Assembly: GCF_016908565.1 (NCBI RefSeq)
Contig: NZ_JAFBED010000010.1
Location: forward strand, 1-64,000
DNA: 64,000 bases
Direction: 5' to 3'
From: Sutcliffiella tianshenii
GTDB taxonomy: Bacteria; Bacillota; Bacilli; Bacillales; Bacillaceae_I
Positions 1 through 7,514 of the stretch are shown here, piece after piece. The translations under genes and the position numbers were made by a program. Below the pieces are notes generated by a model. That model had not been told where the DNA came from. It made no database searches and saw only the letters and a list, made by a program, of their open reading frames with translations. Each line of letters begins with the position of its first letter. Position 1 is the stretch's first letter.

Positions 1-100
1 AATCCAGATTAAAGCGTAAAAGTCCGATAGCTTATCGAGCTAGTTTTGAGCAAGCAGCTTAGAATATAAGTGTCCAGTTTAAAGGGTCCAGTACATTTGC

Positions 101-386
101 GCCTGTGGAGTCTCCCTTGACACGCTGCTCCCGCAGGAGTCTCACACCTTGCACTCCAACCAACAGGGGTGAATAGTAGTATAAAATTTACTTTCCTGAA
201 GTTGGGGAAATTTGTTTTATTTTTTCATACAGTAGAGCAAATAGTGTTAAAATACTGAGTTGATTAGAGCGGAGGACACTTGACTCCTGCGGGAAAGTAG
301 AGGGCATGGGAGACCCCACAGGCAAAGCCGAGGAGGCTCCCATCCGTCCCCGCGGAAAGCAAGTGTTCGGAGCGGAAATCAACGGG
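101..386. repeat. Two inverted copies of a GC-rich intergenic repeat
   Basis: The gene-free stretch 1-452 holds a GC-rich element at about 267-386 whose two ends are complementary to each other (GGACACTTG near 272-282 and CAAGTGTTC near 360-369). A shorter, degenerate copy in the opposite orientation lies at about 101-166: GCCTGTGG.GTCTCCC and CCCGCAGGAGTC occur in both once one is reverse complemented. From memory this resembles a dispersed intergenic repeat common in Bacillaceae chromosomes. A 64-codon ORF inside it is not regarded as a gene. Confidence 0.6.
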
Positions 387-452
387 CTACATTTGGAGCT
401 TACATTTTATCACTATAGCAACAATGAATGCGAAAAGAGTCATTGAAAAAAA

Positions 453-482
453 GGGCTTTCTCATGTTGATATGAGAAAGCCC
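453..482 (-). terminator. Terminator of the acyl-CoA carboxylase operon
   Basis: A perfect 12-bp stem (GGGCTTTCTCAT) with a 6-base loop; on the minus strand it is followed by a run of Ts. It lies just after the carboxyltransferase stop codon. Confidence 0.9.
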
Positions 483-492
483 TCTTTGAAAC

Positions 493-2034
493 TTATACTG
501 GATATACTGGGTGCTTCCTATGACTGAAGGTCATTTGCTTGCTTGAATAATAATGGAATCGGCTGATCAGTACATTTCGAAGATCTTTGGCTGGTACGAT
601 ATCGTCAACAATCAATTCGGACGCAAGTTTATAGATATCAATATGCTCTTTATATTCCTGATGCTTTTCCTGAACATAAGCCAGTCGCTCTTTAGGATCT
701 TCAATCTCATTGATTTTATTGGAATAGACAGCATTGACCGCCGCTTCCGGCCCCATGACCGCAATTTGGGCAGTTGGAAGTGCGATGCAGCAATCCGGTT
801 CAAAAGCCGGACCTGCCATTGCATATAACCCCGCACCATATGCTTTTCTGACCACAACGGAAATTTTAGGGACGGTTGCAGAACTCATCGCTGCAATTAA
901 TTTTGCACCATGACGGATGATACCCGCGCGTTCCACTTTCGTGCCGATCATAAATCCTGGAACATCGGCAAGGAACAGCAATGGAATATGGTAGGCATCA
1001 CAAAGCTGGATAAACTTTGCTCCTTTATCTGCAGAATCCACAAAAAGGACTCCACCTTTCACTTTTGGTTGATTGGCGATGATACCGACCACTTTACCAT
1101 CGATCCTAGCCAAACCGGTGATCAATTCTGGCGCAAATAACCTCTTGATTTCAAAAAAACTGTCCGCATCTATTAATTGATCTATCGCCTCATACATATC
1201 AAAAGGGGCATTCTGGTTTACCGGGATTATGTCAGCCAGGTTTCTCCCTTCTTTCGGAGTCACAGGGTCGACCTCGGCAGTTTTCGCTTGATAGCTGCTT
1301 GGAAAATAAGTCATATATCGACGGGCCATGCCGATTGCTTCCTCTTCGGTAGAAGCAAGCACATCTCCGCAGCCGCTCACCGAACAGTGCATCCTTGCTC
1401 CGCCCATTTCCTCTAAGGTTACCTTCTCTCCGATAACCTTTTCGGCCATTCTCGGTGATCCGAGATACATGGATGCATTTCCGTCCACCATCACGACAAT
1501 GTCGCAGAATGCCGGAATATAGGCACCGCCTGCAGCGGATGGTCCAAACAAAAGACATACTTGTGGTACCATACCGGAAAGCTTCACCTGATTATAAAAA
1601 ATCTTCCCTGCACCACGCCTGTTCGGGAACATATCCAACTGATCTGTTATTCTCGCACCGGCAGAGTCTACCAGGTAAAGGATGGGTACCATCAGCTTTT
1701 CAGCAGTTTCCTGGATTCTGATGATCTTTTCGACTGTCCTTGCACCCCAGGAGCCTGCTTTTACGGTTGAGTCGTTAGCCATGACACATACAGTTTGACC
1801 ATGTATCTTCCCTATCGCCGTAACGACACCATCAGCAGGGAGTCCTTTTGCTTGGTTGTTTGCAAAAATCCCATCTTCTTCATATTGCCCGTTATCAAAC
1901 AGCAGTGCCAAACGGTCCCTAACGAACAATTTGTTTTGTTCTTTCAGCTTTTCGTGGTATTTTTCACTTCCACCACTTTTGATCTTATCTACATTTTCTT
2001 GATACTGTTGGTCCAAATCGCTTGTTTTTAACAT
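493..2034 (-). CDS. yngE: Acyl-CoA carboxylase, carboxyltransferase subunit (YngE type)
   Basis: A 513-residue carboxyltransferase that moves the carboxyl group from biotin to an acyl-CoA (propionyl- or methylcrotonyl-CoA in related enzymes). The N half carries the glycine-rich acyl-CoA site (GPSAAGGAYIPA, about 164-175) and the C half the carboxybiotin side (LFLADVPGFMIGTKVERAGI, about 350-370, then YGAGLYAMAGPAF). Length and both half-domains are complete. It is the last of three co-directional genes after a biotin carboxylase and a biotin carrier protein, so the operon encodes a whole biotin-dependent carboxylase. The B. subtilis yng cluster has the same trio among leucine-degradation genes; those are missing here, so the acyl-CoA substrate cannot be named. 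Confidence 0.88.
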   Translation of the reverse strand: MLKTSDLDQQYQENVDKIKSGGSEKYHEKLKEQNKLFVRDRLALLFDNGQYEEDGIFANNQAKGLPADGVVTAIGKIHGQTVCVMANDSTVKAGSWGARTVEKIIRIQETAEKLMVPILYLVDSAGARITDQLDMFPNRRGAGKIFYNQVKLSGMVPQVCLLFGPSAAGGAYIPAFCDIVVMVDGNASMYLGSPRMAEKVIGEKVTLEEMGGARMHCSVSGCGDVLASTEEEAIGMARRYMTYFPSSYQAKTAEVDPVTPKEGRNLADIIPVNQNAPFDMYEAIDQLIDADSFFEIKRLFAPELITGLARIDGKVVGIIANQPKVKGGVLFVDSADKGAKFIQLCDAYHIPLLFLADVPGFMIGTKVERAGIIRHGAKLIAAMSSATVPKISVVVRKAYGAGLYAMAGPAFEPDCCIALPTAQIAVMGPEAAVNAVYSNKINEIEDPKERLAYVQEKHQEYKEHIDIYKLASELIVDDIVPAKDLRNVLISRFHYYSSKQMTFSHRKHPVYPV

Positions 2035-2066
2035 TTAGGGCCCTCCCTCTTAGTTGACTTCATCGT

Positions 2067-2279
2067 CTATTCAAGCTCGAGAAGAACATCTCCGTCATTT
2101 ACAAAATCACCTTCTGCAGCGTTAATGGATGCAACCTTCCCATCTACTGCTGCCTCTAATGGGATTTCCATCTTCATGCTTTCAAGGATGATGACAGTTT
2201 GACCTGCCGTGACTTCATCCCCTACCTCAACTAAAATCTTCCAAATAGTCCCTGCCATTGATGCTTCGATTTTCTTCAT
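2067..2279 (-). CDS. yngHB: Biotin carboxyl carrier protein (BLAP/YngHB type)
   Basis: A 70-residue free-standing biotinyl domain. The biotin acceptor is Lys36 in ESMKMEIP, and the flanking glycine-rich beta turns (MAGTIWKI near the N end, GDFVNDGDVL near the C end) are typical of the fold. It lies between the biotin carboxylase and carboxyltransferase genes, 39 bases and 32 bases away, as expected for the carrier that shuttles carboxybiotin between them. It is much shorter than AccB, which has a long N-terminal extension. Confidence 0.9.
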   Translation of the reverse strand: MKKIEASMAGTIWKILVEVGDEVTAGQTVIILESMKMEIPLEAAVDGKVASINAAEGDFVNDGDVLLELE

Positions 2280-2318
2280 TGTGATTTCCTCCTATGATTC
2301 ATGATGTATGTGCAAACC

Positions 2319-3662
2319 TCAGTTTGCAATCGGCTTCATGGATTGGATAAAGCCGGTATGGTAATTCCCTTGAATGAATTCATCCGTGTTAAGGGCATGC
2401 CTTAAAAACGGCAGGTTGGTCTTAATCCCTTCCACTTCCACTTGTTCCAGATATTCCTTCGCACGCTCGATGGCTTTTTCCCTTGATTGTGCACTTATGA
2501 TGATTTTCGCTATCATCGGATCATAAAAAGGCGTAACTTTCAGGTCAGGGCCGTAACCGCTATCTATCCTGATACCTTCCTGTATGGGCATATGCCATTT
2601 TTTTATCAGGCCAGGCGAAGGAAAGAATGTGACTGGATCCTCAGCATAGAGCCTGAATTCGATGGAATGGCCTTTACTTGTAATTTCCTCCTGTTTTAGG
2701 GGAAGGGGGTTCCCGGAAGCAACCAGAAGCTGCCATTCGACCAGATCAAGTCCTGTTATCGATTCAGTAATCGGGTGTTCCACCTGTAATCTTGTATTCA
2801 TTTCAAGGAAATAGAAATTCTCATTCTCATCCATAATGAATTCCACTGTACCCGCATTGCAGTAATTCACATGCTTGGCTGCCAAAACTGCCGCCTCACA
2901 TATTCTCATCCTTGCGCTATCACTGATTGCAGGACTTTGCGCCTCTTCGATCACTTTCTGGTTGCGGCGCTGTACAGAGCAATTTCTTTCAAACATATGT
3001 ACAACATTCCCTTGACTGTCGCCAAAGACCTGCACTTCAATGTGTCTTGCGTTCCCTACGTATTTTTCAATAAACATATCTTCATTCTTAAAATATGCTT
3101 TTGCTCTTTTCTTTGTCTGTTCATAAGTATTCTCGATATCCTGTTGGGTTTCACATCGGTGCATCCCAATGCCTCCACCGCCACCGCTTGCTTTAAGCAT
3201 GACAGGATAGCCCATCTCCATTGCCAACCGGCACGCCTCTTCCAGGCTTTCCACCGGTTGTTCGGACCCTGGCACGACAGGAACCCCTGCTTCGATCATC
3301 GTTCTTCTTGAAGAGAGCTTATCCCCCATCAGTTTGATTACATCGACAGACGGACCGATGAACGTTAGCCCTTCTTCTTGGAGCCTCTCACTGAATTCAC
3401 CGTTTTCCGATAAAAATCCATATCCAGGATGTACGGCATCCACTTTTTCTTCTTTTGCAATCTCAATCAACAGGTCCACATTCAAATAGGATTTCTGGGG
3501 TGGGGCTTCACCTATATGTCTTGCAATAGTTGCTGAATGGACATAAGGCATGTCTTTATCAGCCTCTGAATAAACTGCAACAGTTTCAATGCCCAACCGA
3601 TTGCATGTGCGGATGATCCGTTCCGCTATTTCTCCCCGATTGGCAATAAGTATCTTTTGCAT
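2319..3662 (-). CDS. yngH: Biotin carboxylase subunit of acyl-CoA carboxylase (YngH type)
   Basis: A 447-residue ATP-grasp biotin carboxylase that carboxylates carrier-bound biotin using ATP and bicarbonate. It opens with the family start MQKILIANRGEIAERIIRT, has the glycine-rich ATP loop KASGGGGGIGMHR and the EMNTRLQVEHPITE active-site block. An upstream in-frame GTG at 3680 overlaps the ribosome binding site, so ATG at 3662, preceded by AAGGGAG, is the better start. It is the first gene of the carboxylase operon. A second, distinct accC for fatty acid synthesis would be expected elsewhere in the genome. Confidence 0.9.
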   Translation of the reverse strand: MQKILIANRGEIAERIIRTCNRLGIETVAVYSEADKDMPYVHSATIARHIGEAPPQKSYLNVDLLIEIAKEEKVDAVHPGYGFLSENGEFSERLQEEGLTFIGPSVDVIKLMGDKLSSRRTMIEAGVPVVPGSEQPVESLEEACRLAMEMGYPVMLKASGGGGGIGMHRCETQQDIENTYEQTKKRAKAYFKNEDMFIEKYVGNARHIEVQVFGDSQGNVVHMFERNCSVQRRNQKVIEEAQSPAISDSARMRICEAAVLAAKHVNYCNAGTVEFIMDENENFYFLEMNTRLQVEHPITESITGLDLVEWQLLVASGNPLPLKQEEITSKGHSIEFRLYAEDPVTFFPSPGLIKKWHMPIQEGIRIDSGYGPDLKVTPFYDPMIAKIIISAQSREKAIERAKEYLEQVEVEGIKTNLPFLRHALNTDEFIQGNYHTGFIQSMKPIAN

Positions 3663-3759
3663 AGAGCTGTCTCCCTTCACTAGAAATTTCCTGAATACTA
3701 AGCAAAAAATCCTCTAACATACTATTAATTCTACATAATCCCTTCAATTCCTTCTAAAA

Positions 3760-3774
3760 TTGCAAGCGCTTTCT
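3760..3774. promoter_or_regulatory. Candidate cre (CcpA) site upstream of the carboxylase operon
   Basis: TTGCAAGCGCTTTCT matches the catabolite responsive element consensus WTGNAARCGNWWWCA except for the final base. It lies about 100 bases upstream of the biotin carboxylase start and 130 upstream of ylbP. A weaker cre-like AGGAAAGCGCTTCA is at 3851-3864. Binding is inferred, not shown. Confidence 0.55.
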
Positions 3775-3905
3775 AAAATTATTGCAGAATTTTTTGTTAT
3801 TTTGTTATATAATTAATATTAAATTAATGCTTTCCGCTTAATAAGATAAAAGGAAAGCGCTTCATATGCAGCAGTTGACCAGAGAGACTTGAGGGGGAAA
3901 ATCGC

Positions 3906-4403
3906 ATGACTGTAAAAAAACTATCGATTAACTATAAAACCCTGGAAGAATTCAAGCAGTTCCGTGAGTATGGCATTCAGGAGCTTTCCATGCTCGAAGA
4001 CCTACAGGCAAATATGATTGAAAATGATAGCGAGTCACCGTTCTACGGAATTTACTTCGGGGAAAAATTAGTCGCCAGAATGAGCCTTTACAGAGTGTCC
4101 AAGGAATTGGATAAATACTTCGAACCAGCTCAGGACTATCTCGAGCTATGGAAACTCGAAGTATTGTCCGCCTATCAAAGAAAAGGCTTTGGAAAAGAAC
4201 TTGTTGAATTCGCGAAAGGTTTCGGTTTACCGATTAAAACGAATCCACGTGTAAAATCGGCAGACTTCTGGAATCGAATGGGATTCACTTCTGTCAACTA
4301 TGACGTGGAGCGCGATTTGGGGGAAAACCCATTGGTATGGTATCCGGAAGGTGTATCCGCACAGGAAAGAACCCAAAGCGGGACTATTGAATCTGCAGAA
4401 TGA
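3906..4403 (+). CDS. ylbP: GNAT-family N-acetyltransferase YlbP
   Basis: A 165-residue GNAT-fold protein. The acetyl-CoA loop is seen in LEVLSAYQRKGFGKELVEFA (about 95-115), followed by the FWNRMGFTSV block. Its acceptor is unknown. The start follows GAGGGGG. It stands next to rsfA, as in the B. subtilis ylbO-ylbP order, but a DCC-family gene sits between them here. A bidirectional terminator follows. Confidence 0.85.
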   Translation: MTVKKLSINYKTLEEFKQFREYGIQELSMLEDLQANMIENDSESPFYGIYFGEKLVARMSLYRVSKELDKYFEPAQDYLELWKLEVLSAYQRKGFGKELVEFAKGFGLPIKTNPRVKSADFWNRMGFTSVNYDVERDLGENPLVWYPEGVSAQERTQSGTIESAE

Positions 4404-4405
4404 AC

Positions 4406-4439
4406 AAAAGGGAAATTGCCGGTATGCAATTTCCCTTTT
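4406..4439. terminator. Bidirectional terminator between ylbP and the DCC-family gene
   Basis: A 14-bp stem (AAAAGGGAAATTGC) with a 6-base loop, A-rich on one side and T-rich on the other, between two convergent genes. Confidence 0.85.
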
Positions 4440-4442
4440 CTA

Positions 4443-4859
4443 TTATAGAAATCTTTTTTTCATCTCGGGGCTTGGCAGCATGCATTCATCCTTTTTTCCA
4501 AACCATCTGTAACGATTTTTAGCCACATATCTATAAACTGAATCTCTTATTGGCTTAGGAACGAGTATGAGTGGATAAAGCAGCTTCCATGGCCCATCCA
4601 GTCCTTTAAGCACTTTTAATCCAGCCGATGATCTTGTGAACCTTCTATTACCCTCGATCAGATAGAAGGTATCGAAATCATCAGAGGGCAGGGAAAGGCT
4701 TTTTAATAGTAATTGGCCCTGCTCGGATTGTAAAGAGGCAAACTTGAATCTTCCCTTTTTATCATTTCTGATCACAAAAATAACAAGGGAATTGCACATA
4801 TTGCAAACTCCATCAAATAAAAGTACTGGTTGGATATGCTGTACGTTTTTGCTAGGCAT
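4443..4859 (-). CDS. DCC-family thiol-disulfide oxidoreductase-like protein (DUF393)
   Basis: A 138-residue protein of the DCC family, named for the motif seen here as FDGVCNMCN (about 15-23), which holds a CxxC pair. The rest (FASLQSEQGQ, VLKGLDGPWKLLYPLILVP) fits the family. A thioredoxin-like redox role is predicted from the motif; substrates are unknown. It is a single gene, convergent with ylbP. Confidence 0.82.
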   Translation of the reverse strand: MPSKNVQHIQPVLLFDGVCNMCNSLVIFVIRNDKKGRFKFASLQSEQGQLLLKSLSLPSDDFDTFYLIEGNRRFTRSSAGLKVLKGLDGPWKLLYPLILVPKPIRDSVYRYVAKNRYRWFGKKDECMLPSPEMKKRFL

Positions 4860-4933
4860 AAGGTAAACCTCGCTTTTTGTTGTATGCCTCTATTATACCA
4901 CTAATATCTGGAAGAAGGAGGTTTTGATCCAAT

Positions 4934-4959
4934 AAAAAAACCACCCAGCTGCTAGGTGG
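4934..4959 (-). terminator. Terminator of rsfA
   Basis: Minus-strand stem CCACCTAG/CTGGGTGG with a 3-base loop followed by seven Ts, 20 bases after the rsfA stop. Confidence 0.85.
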
Positions 4960-4977
4960 CCACGTGATGATGCAATC

Positions 4978-5595
4978 CTATTTTTCCACTCTTTCCAAAT
5001 TTCCGTTGCGATCCATTTGAAACTTCACCTTTTTATTCTTCTCATCGTCCTGGAGCACGACCATCTTTCTTGCCCGCTCCATTATTTCAATCAGTGCACG
5101 ATAGTCTTCTTCTACAAGATTCATCGAAGTTTCAAGCTCCAATTTCGCTTGCCCCAGCAGCTGCACTTCCCCTTCAAGCTTTTCCACCTTCCTTTTAAGC
5201 TGAAGGTTTTCGTCTTTTAGTTTCGTGTACTCATTCTCCAATTGCTCCAGATGGTTCAGATAGCTTATTACCGCAGAAATGGTCATGTTGTCTGATACAT
5301 ACAATTTTTCATTTATGCTGTTGAATTCCGGTATTTCAGGATCTGCTGATTTTGCAGCATGTTCCCTTTTGATTTCTTTCCGCTGCTTTTTGGCAAGTTC
5401 GATACCTGATTTATATTGCTTTCTTACATATGAATTCCACCTGAAGCCACATGCGGCAGACGTCCTCGATAGTTTTTTTCCCACTTCCTCGAACGCAGTA
5501 AGCTGTGTGCCCCCATCTCTTATATATCGTAACACCACTTCCGCCAACAAAAGATCTTCATCTTGAGTCCATGCATCTTGACGAACAGTAGACAT
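4978..5595 (-). CDS. rsfA: RsfA-family prespore transcription factor (YlbO)
   Basis: A 205-residue RsfA-type regulator. The N-terminal SANT/Myb-like DNA-binding region reads RQDAWTQDEDLLLAEVVLRY and is followed by AACGFRWNSYVRKQY. A long coiled coil occupies about residues 115-185 (LEQLENEYTKLKDENLQLKR). In B. subtilis RsfA adjusts sigma-F and sigma-G gene expression in the forespore. The reading frame extends 26 codons further upstream, but the ATG at 5595, preceded by GAGGGGG, gives the family N terminus. Confidence 0.9.
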   Translation of the reverse strand: MSTVRQDAWTQDEDLLLAEVVLRYIRDGGTQLTAFEEVGKKLSRTSAACGFRWNSYVRKQYKSGIELAKKQRKEIKREHAAKSADPEIPEFNSINEKLYVSDNMTISAVISYLNHLEQLENEYTKLKDENLQLKRKVEKLEGEVQLLGQAKLELETSMNLVEEDYRALIEIMERARKMVVLQDDEKNKKVKFQMDRNGNLERVEK

Positions 5596-5687
5596 AGGCG
5601 CTATCCCCCTCACACACTTTTTTATCCTATACATATGCGTGTAGTAGAAAAGATAGACTAAATGAAGCACCAAAATGAAGTGTCCCC

Positions 5688-6452
5688 TTATTTTTTCTTA
5701 CTTTGAAGGAATCTTGCCACAGCCATATGATGTTCATCCTGTTCCCATAGATAGGCACATTGCTCTATTTCCGCTAGCATTCTCTCTTTCAGGTTTGTCT
5801 GTTCCCATTTGGTTATTAGTGCCTGTTTATAGCTTCTAAGCACAGCAGATGACTCGACAAGGGATTCTACCACCATGCTCCCCACTTCACTTTTCTCTAA
5901 GACCTTTTGAATGAAACCTAACCGCTCCGCTTCTACTGCTGTATAGATGTTGGCCGAGTTCAACATCTGCAGCGCCTGAGGTGAAGGGACCTTTTCAAAA
6001 AGCATGCTCGCCCCTCCCCAGCCTGTGGTTATACCTAAATCACCTTGCACAAAACCCATCCTTGCGTGAGGCATTGCCCACCTTTGATCACAGGCTGAAG
6101 CAATTTCACATCCGCCTCCTATGGCGGTCCCATTGATCAGTGCGTATGTCGGGAGTGGAAGTGTCATCAGCTTAAAGAGGATTGCGCCCATTCTAGAGAG
6201 CATGGCATATGCATCCTCTTTCGTGTACAAGGAATGGAAGACAGATAAATCTCCCCCGGAACAGAACGATTGCTCGCCGGCACCTGTGATGATGAATGCG
6301 CGGACCAAGGGATTTGCTTGTGCCTCACCCAATGCATGCTCCAGATCGTTCATCACATCATAGTCGATCGCATTTCTTTTCTCAGGCCTGTTGATCCGGA
6401 ACCAGAATAGCCTGTGTTCATCTATGTAGCTTTCCGTTTTTGAAGTTTGCAT
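5688..6452 (-). CDS. Enoyl-CoA hydratase/isomerase superfamily protein, possible acyl-CoA decarboxylase
   Basis: A 254-residue crotonase-fold protein. The oxyanion-hole motifs are present (FCSGGDL, about 63-69; GTAIGGGCE, about 108-116). The first catalytic glutamate is kept as E116, but the position 20 residues on, normally the second glutamate, is Q136 (GFVQGDLGITTGWGG). The TTGWGG stretch recalls ethylmalonyl/methylmalonyl-CoA decarboxylases of this superfamily rather than beta-oxidation hydratases; that is an inference. It lies between rsfA and rpmF, where B. subtilis has no gene. Confidence 0.8.
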   Translation of the reverse strand: MQTSKTESYIDEHRLFWFRINRPEKRNAIDYDVMNDLEHALGEAQANPLVRAFIITGAGEQSFCSGGDLSVFHSLYTKEDAYAMLSRMGAILFKLMTLPLPTYALINGTAIGGGCEIASACDQRWAMPHARMGFVQGDLGITTGWGGASMLFEKVPSPQALQMLNSANIYTAVEAERLGFIQKVLEKSEVGSMVVESLVESSAVLRSYKQALITKWEQTNLKERMLAEIEQCAYLWEQDEHHMAVARFLQSKKK

Positions 6453-6536
6453 GAAAGAATATGCTCCTTTATCGGGTTAATATTTTCATCATAACTGATT
6501 TTTTGATTGTTGTATTACAAAATGATTAAAACAAAT

Positions 6537-6571
6537 AAAAAAAGCACAAGGGACGGTCCCTGTGCTTTTTT
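6537..6571 (-). terminator. Terminator of the ylbN-rpmF operon
   Basis: Stem of about 12 bp with one bulge (AAGCACA.GGGAC), flanked by A and T runs, immediately after rpmF on the minus strand. Confidence 0.85.
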
Positions 6572-6573
6572 CA

Positions 6574-6747
6574 TTATTTATTTACTACTTCTTTCCCTTT
6601 GTAAGTACCACATGCCGGGCATACACGGTGTGATAATTTCTGTTCACCGCAGCTTGGGCATTCTACCATACCAGGAACTTGTAGTTTAAAGTGTGTACGA
6701 CGCTTTCTTTTTACAGTTTTAGACGTTCTTCTGAAAGGTACAGCCAT
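6574..6747 (-). CDS. rpmF: 50S ribosomal protein bL32
   Basis: A 57-residue bL32 beginning [19 protein letters not shown]. It keeps two CxxC pairs (CPSC and CPAC), so it is the zinc-binding form. The ATG at 6747 follows a perfect AAGGAGGTGGG binding site; an upstream in-frame codon would add nine residues and is rejected. It is co-transcribed with ylbN, 45 bases upstream. Confidence 0.97.
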   Translation of the reverse strand: MAVPFRRTSKTVKRKRRTHFKLQVPGMVECPSCGEQKLSHRVCPACGTYKGKEVVNK

Positions 6748-6792
6748 TCTTCCCACCTCCTTAAAAACGAGCATCCATTACAAGCGTAATTT

Positions 6793-7308
6793 CTACTCTT
6801 GGTCTTTCTCAAAAAACTTAGCCAGTCCTGCAAGCCTTGGATCAACCTTTTTCTCTTGATCCTCGTCTGTAATGACGCCCCAGTCTTTACCCGATTGGGG
6901 AGCAGCCTCTTCCTTATCGGGAGAGTCTGAGAAAATCTGCATCGGCACTTCGAGGATGATTGCCTCCTTGATGATTGGCATCAGGTCGACAACATCACCT
7001 TCAACCGTGTGCAGCTCTTCTTCATCACTTTCATACTCGGCAGGCTGAAAAAGATAAGTTTCAGTTGTTTTTATCGTAAAAGGATAGTCCACATCAACCA
7101 ATGTACGTGAACATGGTAAAACCATTCTACCTTCCACAGTTAAATGAAACGTAGCTTTTTTCGAACTTAAATCAGCTCTACCAGTTACGTGAACGGCTTC
7201 AATAGATCGAATATCACTATGTGTCGTAATTTCACTTACATCAACTGTTTCATCGATTTCTAAACCTTTATGTTGTAACTGATTTAACTGGAATAATGTC
7301 CATTTCAA
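6793..7308 (-). CDS. ylbN: YlbN/YceD family protein (DUF177)
   Basis: About 172 residues, of the DUF177/YceD family that precedes rpmF in most bacteria; plant and bacterial members are linked to 23S rRNA or large-subunit assembly. The C-terminal half contains CSRTL and the acidic block LPIIKEAIILE-type region (DLMPIIKEAIILEVPM). No ATG lies near the N end: GTG at 7320 is part of the binding site GAGGTG, so TTG at 7308 (or 7311) is the likely start, giving (M)KWTLFQL. A strong sigma-A promoter lies upstream. Confidence 0.88.
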   Translation of the reverse strand: MKWTLFQLNQLQHKGLEIDETVDVSEITTHSDIRSIEAVHVTGRADLSSKKATFHLTVEGRMVLPCSRTLVDVDYPFTIKTTETYLFQPAEYESDEEELHTVEGDVVDLMPIIKEAIILEVPMQIFSDSPDKEEAAPQSGKDWGVITDEDQEKKVDPRLAGLAKFFEKDQE

Positions 7309-7338
7309 CAAGATATTCACCTCAAGGCAACAAAAGTA

Positions 7339-7367
7339 ATTATAGCTTTCACAAGATTATTTGTCAA
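7339..7367 (-). promoter_or_regulatory. Consensus sigma-A promoter for ylbN-rpmF
   Basis: On the minus strand TTGACA (7367-7362) and TATAAT (7344-7339) match the consensus exactly with a 17-base spacer. This fits the high expression needed for a ribosomal protein. A second possible promoter (TTGTTC, TATAAT) lies about 45 bases further upstream. Confidence 0.9.
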
Positions 7368-7514
7368 TATTTTTTCTTTACACTATAATTATAGACATAA
7401 TCCCATGATTTGAACAAGTACTTAACAAAAATAGCTGAAAAATAACCGAGTAATTAATATTACCATCAGACAATATGCATCTCTACATATTTGTCTGCCA
7501 TAAGGGGTCTGAAT

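Noticed and set aside
188-382. 64-codon minus-strand ORF
   Set aside because: It lies inside the GC-rich repeat, has no ribosome binding site and its composition follows the repeat.
2871-3311. 146-codon plus-strand ORF opposite the biotin carboxylase
   Set aside because: Antisense shadow of a well-conserved enzyme; no binding site and no recognisable protein features.
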